Made by a program: the position numbers and the translations under genes
The notes under the pieces: model-generated
What the model was told of the DNA's origin: nothing
Database searches by the model: none
The model's input: only the letters and a program-made list of their open reading frames with translations
In this document: positions 18,829 to 26,596 of the stretch, piece after piece
How positions within the stretch are numbered: position 1 is the stretch's first letter
Layout of the letters: every line of letters begins with the position of its first letter
NCBI GenBank assembly: GCA_934617135.1
Contig: CAKTUC010000007.1
Span: 1 to 37,386, forward strand
Length of the DNA stretch: 37,386 nt
Origin: an uncultured Collinsella sp.
GTDB lineage: Bacteria > Actinomycetota > Coriobacteriia > Coriobacteriales > Coriobacteriaceae
Direction of reading: 5' to 3'

Positions 18829-20211
18829 TTAGCGGGCTGTTGCTTTGGCTTGTGCTAGACGGTAGGTGCGTGCCGGGTGGCAAAGTAGCACCGCCACGAC
18901 CATAAAGAACGCCGTGGTGCCCAGGCTGATGGGGTAGACCATCATGATGTTCGCAAAGGTGCGGAAGTGCGGGAACACGCAGAACACCCAATAGAAGCGG
19001 ATGCCGCAGACGCAGATCATGGTGATGAGGGCGGGCATGAGCGAGATGCCAAAGCCGCGCAGGTAACCGGACATGTTTTCGTAGAACATGCTAAAGGCGT
19101 ATGCGGGGAAAATCGAGCACACGCGGATATAGCCGATCGAGACGATATTGGGATCGCTGTTAAAGAGCGACAGGATCTCGCGACCCAAGCCGACGATGAT
19201 GACGATGGTAGTGAGCGCGACAATGCCGCCTTCGACCAGGCAGACCTTGAGCGTCTTGGTGCAGCGGTCGATCTGGCGCGCACCGTGGTTCTGTCCCACA
19301 AAGGTGGTACAAGCCTGGCTAAAGCTGTTGAGCAGGTTGTAGCACACGTACTCCAGGCTCATTGCCGCGCTGGAGGCTGCCATGACCTCGGTGCCCAGGC
19401 TGTTGATGGCAGACTGGATAATGATGTTGGCGACGGCAAAGACGGCGCTCTGGATACCGGCGGGCAGGCCAATCTTGACGATGCGCTTGAGGGCGACAGG
19501 GTCGATGGCCAGGTCGCGCGGGGTGACGCGGACGACGGAGTCGGTCTTGAGCAGGCGGATAAAGAGCGTGACGGCGCTGACGGTGTAGGCGATGGCCGTG
19601 GCGATGGCCACGCCGGCGACGCCCCAATGGAGCACGGGAACAAAGATGAGGTCCAAGCCAATGTTGAGGACGGTGGACACGGCGAGCGCCTGGAGCGGCA
19701 TGCGGGTAATACCGACAGAGCGGAAGATCGCGGCCTCGAAGTTGTAGAGCAAGATCGAGGGCATGCTCAGCAAAAAGACACGCAGGTAGAGCGATGCGAG
19801 CGGCATGGTCTCGGCGGGGACGTTGAGCGCGGCGAGCATAGGCTCGGCAAAGATTTCGCCCAGTGCGATGACGACGAAGCCCACGAGTGCCATGAGGATC
19901 GAGGTGTGGACGGCACGCTTGACCATGTTTTGGTCGTTGCGGCCGATGGCGTTGGCAATAACCACGTTAGAGCCAAGCGACAGGCCGATAAACAGGTTGA
20001 TCATCAGGCTGGTGAGCGGAACGTTGGAGCCGACGGCGGCCATGGCAAGGGTTCCCTGGTCGCCCGAGAAGTTACCGATAATGACCGTGGCGATAAGGTT
20101 CGACAGTTGCTCGAGGATGCTCGTCGCGGCAACGGGAAAGGCGAACAGGGGAATGTTGCGCCACAGCGAGCCAGTCGTCATGTCAATGTGCTTAGATGCG
20201 GTATCAGCCAT
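18829..20211 (-). CDS. MATE family efflux transporter
   Basis: A 460-residue secondary transporter with about twelve hydrophobic helices. It starts with the MATE-type preamble DMTTGSLWRNIPLFAFP, then ILEQLSNLIATVIIGNFSG and SLGSNVVIANAIGRND. The two halves show the usual pseudo-repeat (PLASLYLRVFLLSMPSILLY in the first; VSIGYIRVCSIFPAYAFSMF in the second). It resembles the DinF/NorM-like gut-anaerobe branch. It exports cationic compounds or metabolites against Na+ or H+; substrate unknown. The Shine-Dalgarno is weak (GAGAG). Convergent with the LysR gene, 27 bases apart. Confidence 0.92.
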   Translation of the reverse strand: MADTASKHIDMTTGSLWRNIPLFAFPVAATSILEQLSNLIATVIIGNFSGDQGTLAMAAVGSNVPLTSLMINLFIGLSLGSNVVIANAIGRNDQNMVKRAVHTSILMALVGFVVIALGEIFAEPMLAALNVPAETMPLASLYLRVFLLSMPSILLYNFEAAIFRSVGITRMPLQALAVSTVLNIGLDLIFVPVLHWGVAGVAIATAIAYTVSAVTLFIRLLKTDSVVRVTPRDLAIDPVALKRIVKIGLPAGIQSAVFAVANIIIQSAINSLGTEVMAASSAAMSLEYVCYNLLNSFSQACTTFVGQNHGARQIDRCTKTLKVCLVEGGIVALTTIVIIVGLGREILSLFNSDPNIVSIGYIRVCSIFPAYAFSMFYENMSGYLRGFGISLMPALITMICVCGIRFYWVFCVFPHFRTFANIMMVYPISLGTTAFFMVVAVLLCHPARTYRLAQAKATAR

Positions 20212-20281
20212 ACGCTCTCAATCTCTTATATGCGCTTCAATGCTAATTTGCGCAGACGATGATACTCCTAATACGACCACC

Positions 20282-20364
20282 CGGCACTTGGGGACGTTCC
20301 TTTTCTGCCGGCACTTGGGGACGTTCCTAAAGTGCCGGCAGAAAAGGAACGTCCCCAAGTGCCG
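20282..20364. repeat. Nested inverted repeat with GGGGACGTTCC core
   Basis: A perfect 28-base inverted repeat: arm 20282-20309 equals the reverse complement of 20337-20364. The middle carries a second direct copy of GGCACTTGGGGACGTTCCT (20310-20328), which closes a smaller hairpin with AAAGTGCC (20329-20336). It lies between the divergent MATE and rlmA genes, so it is not a normal terminator. It looks like a REP-type unit that has been duplicated and inverted. Confidence 0.75.
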
Positions 20365-20424
20365 CCATGTGGGGGAGGCGTGAGACAATGGTGGGCGCTG
20401 TGTTGTCCGTGCTAAGGAGTTGCC

Positions 20425-21237
20425 ATGTTGTTGTGTCCCGTTTGCCATGAGCCGTTGGTGGACGACGAGCGTGGGGCTGCATGTGCGGGCGGGCATCGGT
20501 TCGATCGTGCGCGCGAGGGCTACCTGTACCTGTTGCGCTCGTCCAAGAGCGGTGACTCCATGGGCGATCCCAAGTCGCAGGCACGCAGCCGTCGCGATTT
20601 TCTGAATCGCGACTACTATGCGCCATTGCGCGATGCGATGGTCGAGCTGGTGCGCGAACGAGCGGCTGAGCGCGGGGCGTCCACGGACAAACCGCTGAAC
20701 TTGCTCGACATCTGCTGTGGCGAGGGCTACTACACAAGTGCCATGGGCTCGGTGCCGAACGTTGATGCCTACGGGTTTGACCTGGGTAAGGAAATGGTGC
20801 GCCTGGCTGCCAAGCGAGGCGGCGCGACGTATTTCGTCGCCAACATGAAGGACATCCCCGTGGCAGATGGCGCCTTCGATATGGTGACCGAGCTCTTTGC
20901 TCCCTTTAACGAGCGCGAGTTTGCCCGCGTGCTGGCGCCCGAGGGCAAACTCTACACCGTGGTCCCGGGCGCCCGCCATCTCTTTGGACTCAAGGAAGTG
21001 CTCTACGATACGCCGTACCTCAACGATGAAAAGCTGCCGCAGACGACCGAGCTTGAGCTCGTAGGCACGCAGCGCGTGACGGCGTCGATCGCCCTCCAGA
21101 CGCAGGCCGACATCGAAGCCGTATTCCAGATGACGCCGTACTACTACCGCACGCGCCCGGCAGACAAAGAGCGCCTGGCAAACCTGGACTCGCTCCAAAC
21201 GGACATCGACTTCATCATCGCCGAGTACCGCCACTAA
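20425..21237 (+). CDS. 23S rRNA (guanine-N1) methyltransferase RlmA family
   Basis: A 270-residue SAM-dependent methyltransferase. Family members methylate N1 of G745 or G748 in 23S rRNA helix 35. The N-terminal zinc site is C4, C7, C20 and H24 (CPVCHEPL, CAGGHRFD), followed by the RlmA-specific GYLYLLRSSKSGDSMGDPK and RDFLNRDYYAPLRDAM. The SAM-binding motif is LLDICCGEGYY (93-103), and the acidic loop GFDLGKEMVRLA follows. ATG at 20425 has AAGGAG. Which guanine is used cannot be told. RlmA-II members of Gram-positives can confer tylosin resistance, so either version is possible. Confidence 0.9.
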   Translation: MLLCPVCHEPLVDDERGAACAGGHRFDRAREGYLYLLRSSKSGDSMGDPKSQARSRRDFLNRDYYAPLRDAMVELVRERAAERGASTDKPLNLLDICCGEGYYTSAMGSVPNVDAYGFDLGKEMVRLAAKRGGATYFVANMKDIPVADGAFDMVTELFAPFNEREFARVLAPEGKLYTVVPGARHLFGLKEVLYDTPYLNDEKLPQTTELELVGTQRVTASIALQTQADIEAVFQMTPYYYRTRPADKERLANLDSLQTDIDFIIAEYRH

Positions 21238-21272
21238 CCTGCCAAAAAGGGACAGGTTTATTTTGGCAGGTT
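21236..21272. repeat. REP-like hairpin with AGGGACAGG core
   Basis: AACCTGCCAAAA (21236-21247) and TTTTGGCAGGTT (21261-21272) form a perfect 12-base stem around GGGACAGGTTTA. It begins at the rlmA stop codon (TAA at 21235-21237) and ends in TTTT, so it may also terminate rlmA. It shares the GGGACAG core with the hairpins at 26591, 30873, 32104 and 32752. Confidence 0.7.
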
Positions 21273-21290
21273 TTATCTGGGCAAACGTAA

Positions 21291-21322
21291 AGGGCCGACC
21301 GCGTTGCTACGCGATCGGCCCT
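21291..21322. terminator. Bidirectional terminator between rlmA and the small membrane protein gene
   Basis: AGGGCCGACCGCGT (21291-21304) pairs with ACGCGATCGGCCCT (21309-21322), with one mismatch and a 4-base loop. It sits between convergent genes, with T-rich sequence after it on the plus side. Confidence 0.75.
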
Positions 21323-21362
21323 CTTTAGCTGCTTGATTGCAAAGGCTATGGGAGACAGGTGC

Positions 21363-21764
21363 CTACAGGCGATCCTTGTTCTCGGCCTTAACGGCGTGTG
21401 CCTGCTGAACAAAGAACAGGTCGTACACCACGATGACAAAGGCGCCAATGTTGATGGCGTCGCCCCCAAGCGCGGGAAGCGTAAGCACGGCCTGGGCGAG
21501 CGTGGCGGCTGCGGCAACAATACCGAGTTTAAACGCGCCGTCTACCTGCGAAGGCTTGTTGGCGCCCTTGATTCCCGCGACGCCCGCGGCGAGGTCGACG
21601 AGACCCTTGGCGATAATCACGACCGCGGCGAGCATGGCATTCGGTCCGTAGGTGGACTCGAGCTTGCCGGTCGCGATGCCGGCAATTCCAATGACGAGGC
21701 TTGCGATGCCCAGAACAAAATAAATCAGGGCAAGGATTTTGAGTGTCTTGCGAGCGGCGCTCAT
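21363..21764 (-). CDS. Small four-helix membrane protein, unknown function
   Basis: A 133-residue protein dominated by four hydrophobic segments: LALIYFVLGIASLVIGIAG (about 11-29), AMLAAVVIIAKGLVDLAAGV, LGIVAAAATLAQAVLTLPAL and IGAFVIVVYDLFFVQQA (to about 122). It ends in a short charged tail (KAENKDRL). I do not recognise a named family. Proteins of this shape are common in Coriobacteriia. ATG at 21762-21764 has AAAGGA upstream. It is the only gene of its transcription unit here. Confidence 0.75.
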   Translation of the reverse strand: MSAARKTLKILALIYFVLGIASLVIGIAGIATGKLESTYGPNAMLAAVVIIAKGLVDLAAGVAGIKGANKPSQVDGAFKLGIVAAAATLAQAVLTLPALGGDAINIGAFVIVVYDLFFVQQAHAVKAENKDRL

Positions 21765-21992
21765 GACTGGTCCTTTCGATGCGGGCGCGGAAAATCTGTC
21801 GCGCCCAGGTTACGGCACATATCGTGAAGCACATTGTAGTTCAACGAGGCGATGCGTGCGTTTGAAAGCGCTTTGAGCCCGTGCGGCCCAACCTTTCAAA
21901 AAGGAAAGCTGGGCGTAAGCCAAATCGATGGCAGCCCATGCGCGGCGCTGCGATGATGAGGCCATGGTAAGGGCTGGACCGAAGGAGGAGCC

Positions 21993-22136
21993 ATGATGTA
22001 CGGAGTAGAGCAGACGCGCGAGCCACGGTCGTTGGGAAGGCGTATGAGTGATTCTGTGATCGCTGCCGTGTGCACGGGATTGATGGCGGTGCTTTGCATT
22101 GGGATGCTGTGGACTATGTCGCATGTGGGACAATAA
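21993..22136 (+). CDS. 47-residue single-helix membrane peptide
   Basis: ATG at 21993 is preceded by a very strong ribosome site, GAAGGAGGAG (21981-21990). The frame runs 47 codons to TAA at 22134-22136. The N-terminal 20 residues are polar and basic (VEQTREPRSLGRRMSD). A hydrophobic helix, VIAAVCTGLMAVLCIGMLWT, spans about residues 22-41, and a short tail SHVGQ follows. This fits a small type-II/III membrane protein. It ends 63 bases before rsmJ and may share its message. No family recognised. Confidence 0.6.
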   Translation: MMYGVEQTREPRSLGRRMSDSVIAAVCTGLMAVLCIGMLWTMSHVGQ

Positions 22137-22199
22137 CGGACGGTTGGGTGCCGGCATGAATGGCGCCCATGTATTCGTTTTGTTTGCTAAGGAGTGTCC

Positions 22200-22916
22200 A
22201 TGGGCGTCGTCGATCCCTTTTCTGTTGCACAGGCGGCAGGGCTCGAGTTAACCAGGACGTCCGAGGGCCTCACGCTCACCGACGGCGCGATGGAGCTGCG
22301 CGCCGATTTTACCCGCATGCTTCCACGGCTCAAGCAGGGCCGTCTGCAGCAGGAGCTGCTGGTGAAGGCCGCCCGCGCGAAAGGCGTCGAGCGTCCGTGG
22401 GCAATCGATGCCACGGCAGGCTTTGGCGAGGATTCGCTGCTGTTGGCGGCCGCGGGCTTTACCGTCGATCTGTATGAGCAGGATTGCGTGATCGCGGCGC
22501 TGCTGCAGGATGCCTTGGACCGTGCGGCGGACGATCCGGCGCTTGCGGATGCCGTGGCGCGTATGCGTTTACATACAGGCGAGGACAGCATCGCCGGGCT
22601 TCATCAGACCGCCGCTTCGATTGAGCAAGGTGAGCTCGCCGCTCCGGACGTGGTGTACCTGGACCCCATGTTTCCCGAGCGCACCAAGAGCGCGGCGGTC
22701 AAAAAGAAGTTTCAGCTGCTGCATCATCTGGAACAGCCGTGCGCCGACGAGGAGACGTTGGTCGAGGCCGCACTTGCCGTGCATCCGCGTAAAGTCGTTA
22801 TTAAACGACCGGTGAAGGGCCCGTTGCTTGCCGGTATGAAGCCGAGCTATCAACTAGCGGGTAAGGCCGTGCGCTACGACGTTTTGGTGCCGCCGCGTCC
22901 GTCATCTGCCGAGTAG
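22200..22916 (+). CDS. rsmJ: 16S rRNA (guanine1516-N2) methyltransferase RsmJ
   Basis: A 238-residue SAM-dependent methyltransferase; E. coli RsmJ makes m2G1516 in 16S rRNA. The SAM site is IDATAGFGEDSLLLA (from about residue 69), followed by VDLYEQDCVIAALLQDAL. The catalytic-type motif YLDPMFPERTKSAAVKKKFQ (from about 153) and VVIKRPVKGPLL are characteristic of RsmJ. ATG at 22200 with AAGGAG five bases upstream is preferred to GTG 22194, which lies in the ribosome site itself. Length is close to E. coli's 250. Confidence 0.92.
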   Translation: MGVVDPFSVAQAAGLELTRTSEGLTLTDGAMELRADFTRMLPRLKQGRLQQELLVKAARAKGVERPWAIDATAGFGEDSLLLAAAGFTVDLYEQDCVIAALLQDALDRAADDPALADAVARMRLHTGEDSIAGLHQTAASIEQGELAAPDVVYLDPMFPERTKSAAVKKKFQLLHHLEQPCADEETLVEAALAVHPRKVVIKRPVKGPLLAGMKPSYQLAGKAVRYDVLVPPRPSSAE

Positions 22917-22942
22917 CGCTCAACGCGAGGGCGCAGCGCGAT

Positions 22943-23272
22943 CTATTTCCAAGGATGCGACGTCAGGTGCCAGCCGCCGCAGTACTCGCATTTGTAGCAG
23001 GCCAGGCCGCGACGCCCACGATTCTCGCAATCGGCCATGACGGCCTCGGCCTCGGCGCGCGTGTCGTAGCGGTTCTTGCGCTCGCACGATTTGTAGCGCC
23101 AGGCCTCGTCGCGCTCGGCATCCAGGGCGCCGCGGCGCTCATCCTCGCGTGCAAATAGGTCGCTCATATCGCCGCCGGTGGCAGCGCTCAAAAACTCGCT
23201 TTTGGCCTTTGACCAGGCGGCTCGCTTTTTGCTCCCCATCTGCTTCGCACCCTCTCCAAACGTTGGTATCAT
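22943..23272 (-). CDS. Small zinc-ribbon protein, unknown function
   Basis: Up to 109 residues. The N-terminal half is basic (MGSKKRAAWSKAKSEFLSA), the middle is charged and helical, and the C-terminus has a compact metal site: ACYKCEYCGGWHLTSHPW, with C-x2-C and histidines. The stretch KNRYDTRAEAEAVM followed by YxCxxCxxWHL is a pattern I associate with small phage and actinobacterial proteins, without a defined role. Two starts are possible: ATG 23270-23272 (no ribosome site, next to a palindrome) or ATG 23237-23239 with GGAGAGGG somewhat far upstream. Divergent from the GNAT gene. Confidence 0.7.
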   Translation of the reverse strand: MIPTFGEGAKQMGSKKRAAWSKAKSEFLSAATGGDMSDLFAREDERRGALDAERDEAWRYKSCERKNRYDTRAEAEAVMADCENRGRRGLACYKCEYCGGWHLTSHPWK

Positions 23273-23294
23273 TGCTCAATCAAAGTGATACCAA
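23263..23294. promoter_or_regulatory. Perfect palindrome between divergent genes, candidate operator
   Basis: TTGGTATCA (23263-23271) and TGATACCAA (23286-23294) form a perfect 9-bp inverted repeat with a 14-base spacer. It lies between the divergently read zinc-ribbon and GNAT genes and overlaps the upstream start of the former. Half-sites lie 23 bases apart, about two helical turns, as expected for a dimeric regulator. Confidence 0.5.
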
Positions 23295-23312
23295 TAAACG
23301 TGAGGTCGCCGC

Positions 23313-23804
23313 GTGATGATCAGAAAAACCCTCGATACCGACATTCCCGCTGTCATGGCCATCTATGACGCGGCCCGCGCTTTTATGCGCGAGCATGGCA
23401 ATGCTACGCAGTGGCCGGTGGGCACGCCCTCGGCCGAGCAACTCAAAAGCGATATAGCCGCCGGTGGCAGCTATGTATGCGAGGAAGACGGTCGCGTGGT
23501 GGCGACGTTTGCCTTTTTACCGGGTCCGGACGAGTGCTATGACGTAATTGAGGACGGTCAATGGCGTAGCGACACTCCGTACGCCGTGCTGCACCGTGTG
23601 GCGTCGGATGGCATCACGCATGGCGTCGCAGCAGCGATGTTTGCCTTTGCCAAGGAGCGCGCCAGCCATCTGCGTATCGACACGCATCAAGACAATCTGC
23701 CCATGCAGGGCGCCATCGCCAAGGCCGGGTTTAAGCGCGCCGGTATCGTGTATGTGTCGGACGGCACGCCGCGCGTCGCCTTCGACTGGCTGCGCGAGGC
23801 GTAA
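23313..23804 (+). CDS. GNAT family N-acetyltransferase
   Basis: A 163-residue acetyl-CoA-dependent acetyltransferase. It begins IRKTLDTDIPAVMAIYDAAR, has the central strand VVATFAFLPGPDECYDVI, and ends with the GNAT C-terminal signature LRIDTHQDNLPMQGAIAKAG followed by FKRAGIVYVSDG. In this subfamily the acetyl-CoA loop lies near GITHGVAAAMFAFA. The start is GTG 23313 (GAGG seven bases upstream) or ATG 23316. The substrate is unknown. It may share control with the divergent zinc-ribbon gene through the palindrome at 23263. Confidence 0.88.
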   Translation: MMIRKTLDTDIPAVMAIYDAARAFMREHGNATQWPVGTPSAEQLKSDIAAGGSYVCEEDGRVVATFAFLPGPDECYDVIEDGQWRSDTPYAVLHRVASDGITHGVAAAMFAFAKERASHLRIDTHQDNLPMQGAIAKAGFKRAGIVYVSDGTPRVAFDWLREA

Positions 23805-23839
23805 AGGCCGAGTCGCGTATCGGCAATTCGCGCGAACGG

Positions 23840-23867
23840 AAAATGGCCCCTAGCGGGGCCATTTTTG
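23840..23867 (+). terminator. Rho-independent terminator after the GNAT gene
   Basis: AAAATGGCCCC (23840-23850) pairs perfectly with GGGGCCATTTT (23855-23865) around a TAGC loop, followed by T. Because the left flank is A-rich, it can act in both directions for the convergent GNAT and mscL genes. Confidence 0.9.
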
Positions 23868-23925
23868 CTTGCAAGTGATGTTCTGGCTGGGTAAGGGGGC
23901 AGTGTCCGTCGCGGGCAAATGCTGG

Positions 23926-24351
23926 CTACGCCTTGGGCAGCTCGCTTCCGCAGTGGCAGCACTTGGTCGCGCCCTCGTTTACCTCTTCCAGGCAATAAGG
24001 GCAGACGGGCTTGGGGGCGGCTTCCTCGGCGGGGGCGCCGGCCAACTTGTCGCCAATCTCCTGCGCCTTGTTAAACGCCTTGACGATGGCAAAGACAATA
24101 GCCGCCACGATCAAAAAGTTGATGCACGCGCCGATGAACGCGCCAAAGTCGATATTGGTGCCCGGCACCACCAGCCCCGAGATCTCGGTGGCGCTGCCGC
24201 CGGCGATGACAGCGATGAGCGGGTTGATGATGTTGTCGGTAAGCGAGGTCACGATGGCAGTGAACGCGCCACCAATGATGACGCCGACGGCCATGTCCAT
24301 CACGTTGCCGCGATTGATGAATTCCTTGAATTCGTTGAGCAGTGCCTTCAT
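23926..24351 (-). CDS. mscL: Large-conductance mechanosensitive channel MscL with C-terminal zinc ribbon
   Basis: A 141-residue pore protein that opens under membrane tension to release solutes during osmotic downshock. The N-terminal helix and first membrane helix are typical: LLNEFKEFINRGNVMDMAVG followed by VIIGGAFTAIVTSLTDNII. The second helix is FGAFIGACINFLIVAAIVFA. After the channel core (to about residue 100), a linker rich in Ala/Pro leads to a metal site, C117-x2-C120 and C131-x2-C134 (CPYCLEEV, CCHCGSEL). ATG at 24349-24351 follows GAGGAG; the longer frame to 24381 adds ten unlikely residues. Confidence 0.94.
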   Translation of the reverse strand: MKALLNEFKEFINRGNVMDMAVGVIIGGAFTAIVTSLTDNIINPLIAVIAGGSATEISGLVVPGTNIDFGAFIGACINFLIVAAIVFAIVKAFNKAQEIGDKLAGAPAEEAAPKPVCPYCLEEVNEGATKCCHCGSELPKA

Positions 24352-24592
24352 GGGGGCTCCTCGGTGTCGTGGGGCTCGCATTGCACCACCCCAGATGAGC
24401 CCGGGCAGACAAAAAGGGGAGGTGCCGGCTTTCGCAAGGCGCGAACCTACGAAAATCGCCGCGCGGCAACGCAGGGCGATGAGCTCGGTCGGGGGATAGG
24501 GCCCGCTTCGCCCGCCGGCTTGTAAATTGTATCATCCGGTGTGTGACAGAAGCGTACCCTGCGGGGTCGGCGGGCTATCAACGGGGGAGATC
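24352..24592. other. Intergenic region between divergent mscL and the TetM-like gene
   Basis: A 241-base gap. ATCGCC/GGCGAT (near 24455-24480) can form a short stem, and TATCAT at 24530-24535 could be a -10 for the downstream gene with TTGTAA close upstream, though the spacing is too short for a standard promoter. A 34-codon frame starts at 24395 without a ribosome site. I recognise no riboswitch or known RNA here. Confidence 0.4.
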
Positions 24593-26596
24593 ATGTCAAA
24601 GCAAGCGGTCATAGGAATTCTGGCGCACGTCGATGCCGGCAAGACCACGCTGGCCGAGGCCATGCTGTTTCATGCCGGCCGTATTCGAAAGCGCGGGCGC
24701 GTGGACGATGGCGATTCTCATCTGGATACGAACGAGATTGAGCGTGAGCGCGGCATCACGATCTTCTCGTCGCAGGCCGTGCTCGACCACGGCGACACCC
24801 ACGTTATGCTCGTGGACGCTCCCGGCCATGTCGATTTTTCGGCCGAGGCGGAGCGCACGCTGCGCGCGCTCGACTACGCGATTCTGGTGGTGGGCGCCAA
24901 CGACGGCGTGCAGGGTCATACCGAAACCCTGTGGCGACTGCTTGCTCGCTACGACATTCCGACGTTCATCTTTATCAACAAGATCGATCTAGAGAACCCT
25001 GGTTGTGATGCGCTGATGGAGCAACTCGGCCAGCGTCTTTCCGAAGGTTGCCTGGATGCCGATGATTTGCTGGCGGGCGGCGTCGTGCAAGAGGATGCTG
25101 CGGCGTTGGACGAGATGGCGCTCGAGGAGTTTCTTGAGACGGGCGAGCTTTCGGCTGCCACGCTTTCGCGCATGGTGGCCGAGCGCGGGTTGTTTCCCTG
25201 CTTTGCCGGCTCGGCGCTCAAAGACCAAGGCGTGGCGGAGCTGCTCGACGGCATGTGCGCCCTGATGCGCGAGAGGACATGGCCCCAGGAGTTCGCCGCA
25301 CGCGTCTATCGCGTGAGTCGTGGAGACCGCGGCGAGCGTCTTGCCTGGGTCAAGGTGACGGGCGGTGTGCTGCGCGCAAAGCAGGTGATTGAGGGGCGCT
25401 CCGGTGTCGAGGCTTGGGAGCAAAAGGTCGATCAGGTGCGTATCTATAACGGCGAGAAATACGAACTTGCCCAGGAAGTTGCCGCCGGCGGTATCTGCGC
25501 CGTGACGGGCCTCGCGCACGTTCGTCCAGGTGATGCCCTGGGCGCAGAGCCCATGGGTGAGCAGCCGATCATCGCGCCGGTTCTCACCTATACGGTGCTG
25601 CCGGGCGAGCACGATGTCCACACGGTGTTTCAGGCGCTGACCGAGCTTGCCGATGAGGATCCCATGCTCGGCGTAAACTGGAACACGCATCTTGAGCAGA
25701 TCCATCTGCAGCTCATGGGCGCCGTGCAGCTCGAGGTCGTGCAGCGCGTGCTGGCCGATCGCTTTGGCCTTACGGTTGCGTTTGAGTCCGGCGGCATCCT
25801 CTATAAGGAAACCATCTCGCAGACGGTCGAGGGCGTGGGCCACTTTGAGCCGCTGCGCCACTATGCCGAGGTGCACCTGCGCTTAGAGCCGCTGCCGGCG
25901 GGCTCGGGCGTGCAGTTTGGCACCGTGACCTCGACCGACGAGCTCGACCTGAACTGGCAACGCTTGGCGCTCACCAATGCCATGGAACGCGACCACCTGG
26001 GCGTGCTGACCGGCTCGCCCATCACCGATGTGCGCATTACACTCACGGGCGGCCGCGCGCATGCCAAGCACACCGAGGGCGGCGACTTTCGCCAGGCAAC
26101 GTATCGCGCGATTCGCCAGGGGCTCATGCAGGCGCGTGAGGCGGGTGCGGCGGTGCTGCTAGAGCCGTGGTATCGCTTTGAGCTCGAGGTGCCAGGGGAG
26201 TGCGTGGGCCGTGCGCTGTCGGATGCCACACGTATGGGTGCCGAGTACGAGCCGCCGACGATGCTGGACGATCGCGCCAAGCTCGTAGGCCGCGTGCCGG
26301 CATCCGAGGTGCAGGACTATGCGCTGGAGATGGCTGCCTACACAAGCGGTCGCGGGCATCTGTACCTGGAGTTTGCCGGCTATGCGCCCTGCCATGATGC
26401 TGAGCGCGTGATCGAGGCGGCCGCCTATGAGCCCGAAGCCGATCTGCCCAACACGCCTGACTCGGTCTTCTGCTCTCACGGCGCCGGCTACACCGTCAAG
26501 TGGTACGACGTCCCCGCCGCGGCGCATGTGCGCATCGATCCTGCCACCTTCCGCCCTTGGCGCCCTGCAGATGCCGAATTCTTCGGACGCATGTGA
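24593..26596 (+). CDS. TetM-like ribosome-binding GTPase (EF-G paralogue), probably not a tetracycline-resistance protein
   Basis: A 667-residue translational GTPase with the architecture of ribosomal protection proteins. G1 is AHVDAGKT (11-18), switch I RGIT (53-56), G3 DAPGH (75-79) and G4 NKID (129-132). The later domains align with TetM/TetO through QLMGAVQLEVVQRVLADRFG and LLEPWYRFELEVPGE. At the domain IV tip, where TetM has SPVS before TPADFR, this protein has AKHTEGGDFR (491-500), so the residues that displace tetracycline are not conserved. ATG at 24593 has GGGGGAGA upstream. Its TGA stop lies inside a REP-like hairpin. Likely role: rescue or remodelling of stalled ribosomes, by inference. 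Confidence 0.85.
   Translation: MSKQAVIGILAHVDAGKTTLAEAMLFHAGRIRKRGRVDDGDSHLDTNEIERERGITIFSSQAVLDHGDTHVMLVDAPGHVDFSAEAERTLRALDYAILVVGANDGVQGHTETLWRLLARYDIPTFIFINKIDLENPGCDALMEQLGQRLSEGCLDADDLLAGGVVQEDAAALDEMALEEFLETGELSAATLSRMVAERGLFPCFAGSALKDQGVAELLDGMCALMRERTWPQEFAARVYRVSRGDRGERLAWVKVTGGVLRAKQVIEGRSGVEAWEQKVDQVRIYNGEKYELAQEVAAGGICAVTGLAHVRPGDALGAEPMGEQPIIAPVLTYTVLPGEHDVHTVFQALTELADEDPMLGVNWNTHLEQIHLQLMGAVQLEVVQRVLADRFGLTVAFESGGILYKETISQTVEGVGHFEPLRHYAEVHLRLEPLPAGSGVQFGTVTSTDELDLNWQRLALTNAMERDHLGVLTGSPITDVRITLTGGRAHAKHTEGGDFRQATYRAIRQGLMQAREAGAAVLLEPWYRFELEVPGECVGRALSDATRMGAEYEPPTMLDDRAKLVGRVPASEVQDYALEMAAYTSGRGHLYLEFAGYAPCHDAERVIEAAAYEPEADLPNTPDSVFCSHGAGYTVKWYDVPAAAHVRIDPATFRPWRPADAEFFGRM

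Noticed and set aside
21853..21960. Short plus-strand frame MRAFESALSPCG... upstream of the 47-residue peptide
   Set aside because: The only purine-rich stretch is too close to the ATG for a ribosome site, and the product has no recognisable feature.
24395..24499. 34-codon frame between mscL and the TetM-like gene, considered as a leader peptide
   Set aside because: No ribosome site, basic low-complexity product and no coupling to the downstream start.
24352..24592. Possible structured RNA (RNase P, SRP RNA or c-di-AMP riboswitch) upstream of mscL
   Set aside because: None of the conserved sequence blocks of these RNAs is present on either strand; only short stems are seen.
24593..26596. 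Acquired tetracycline-resistance gene
   Set aside because: Base composition matches the surroundings, there are no mobile-element genes beside it, and the tip loop lacks the tetracycline-displacing residues.
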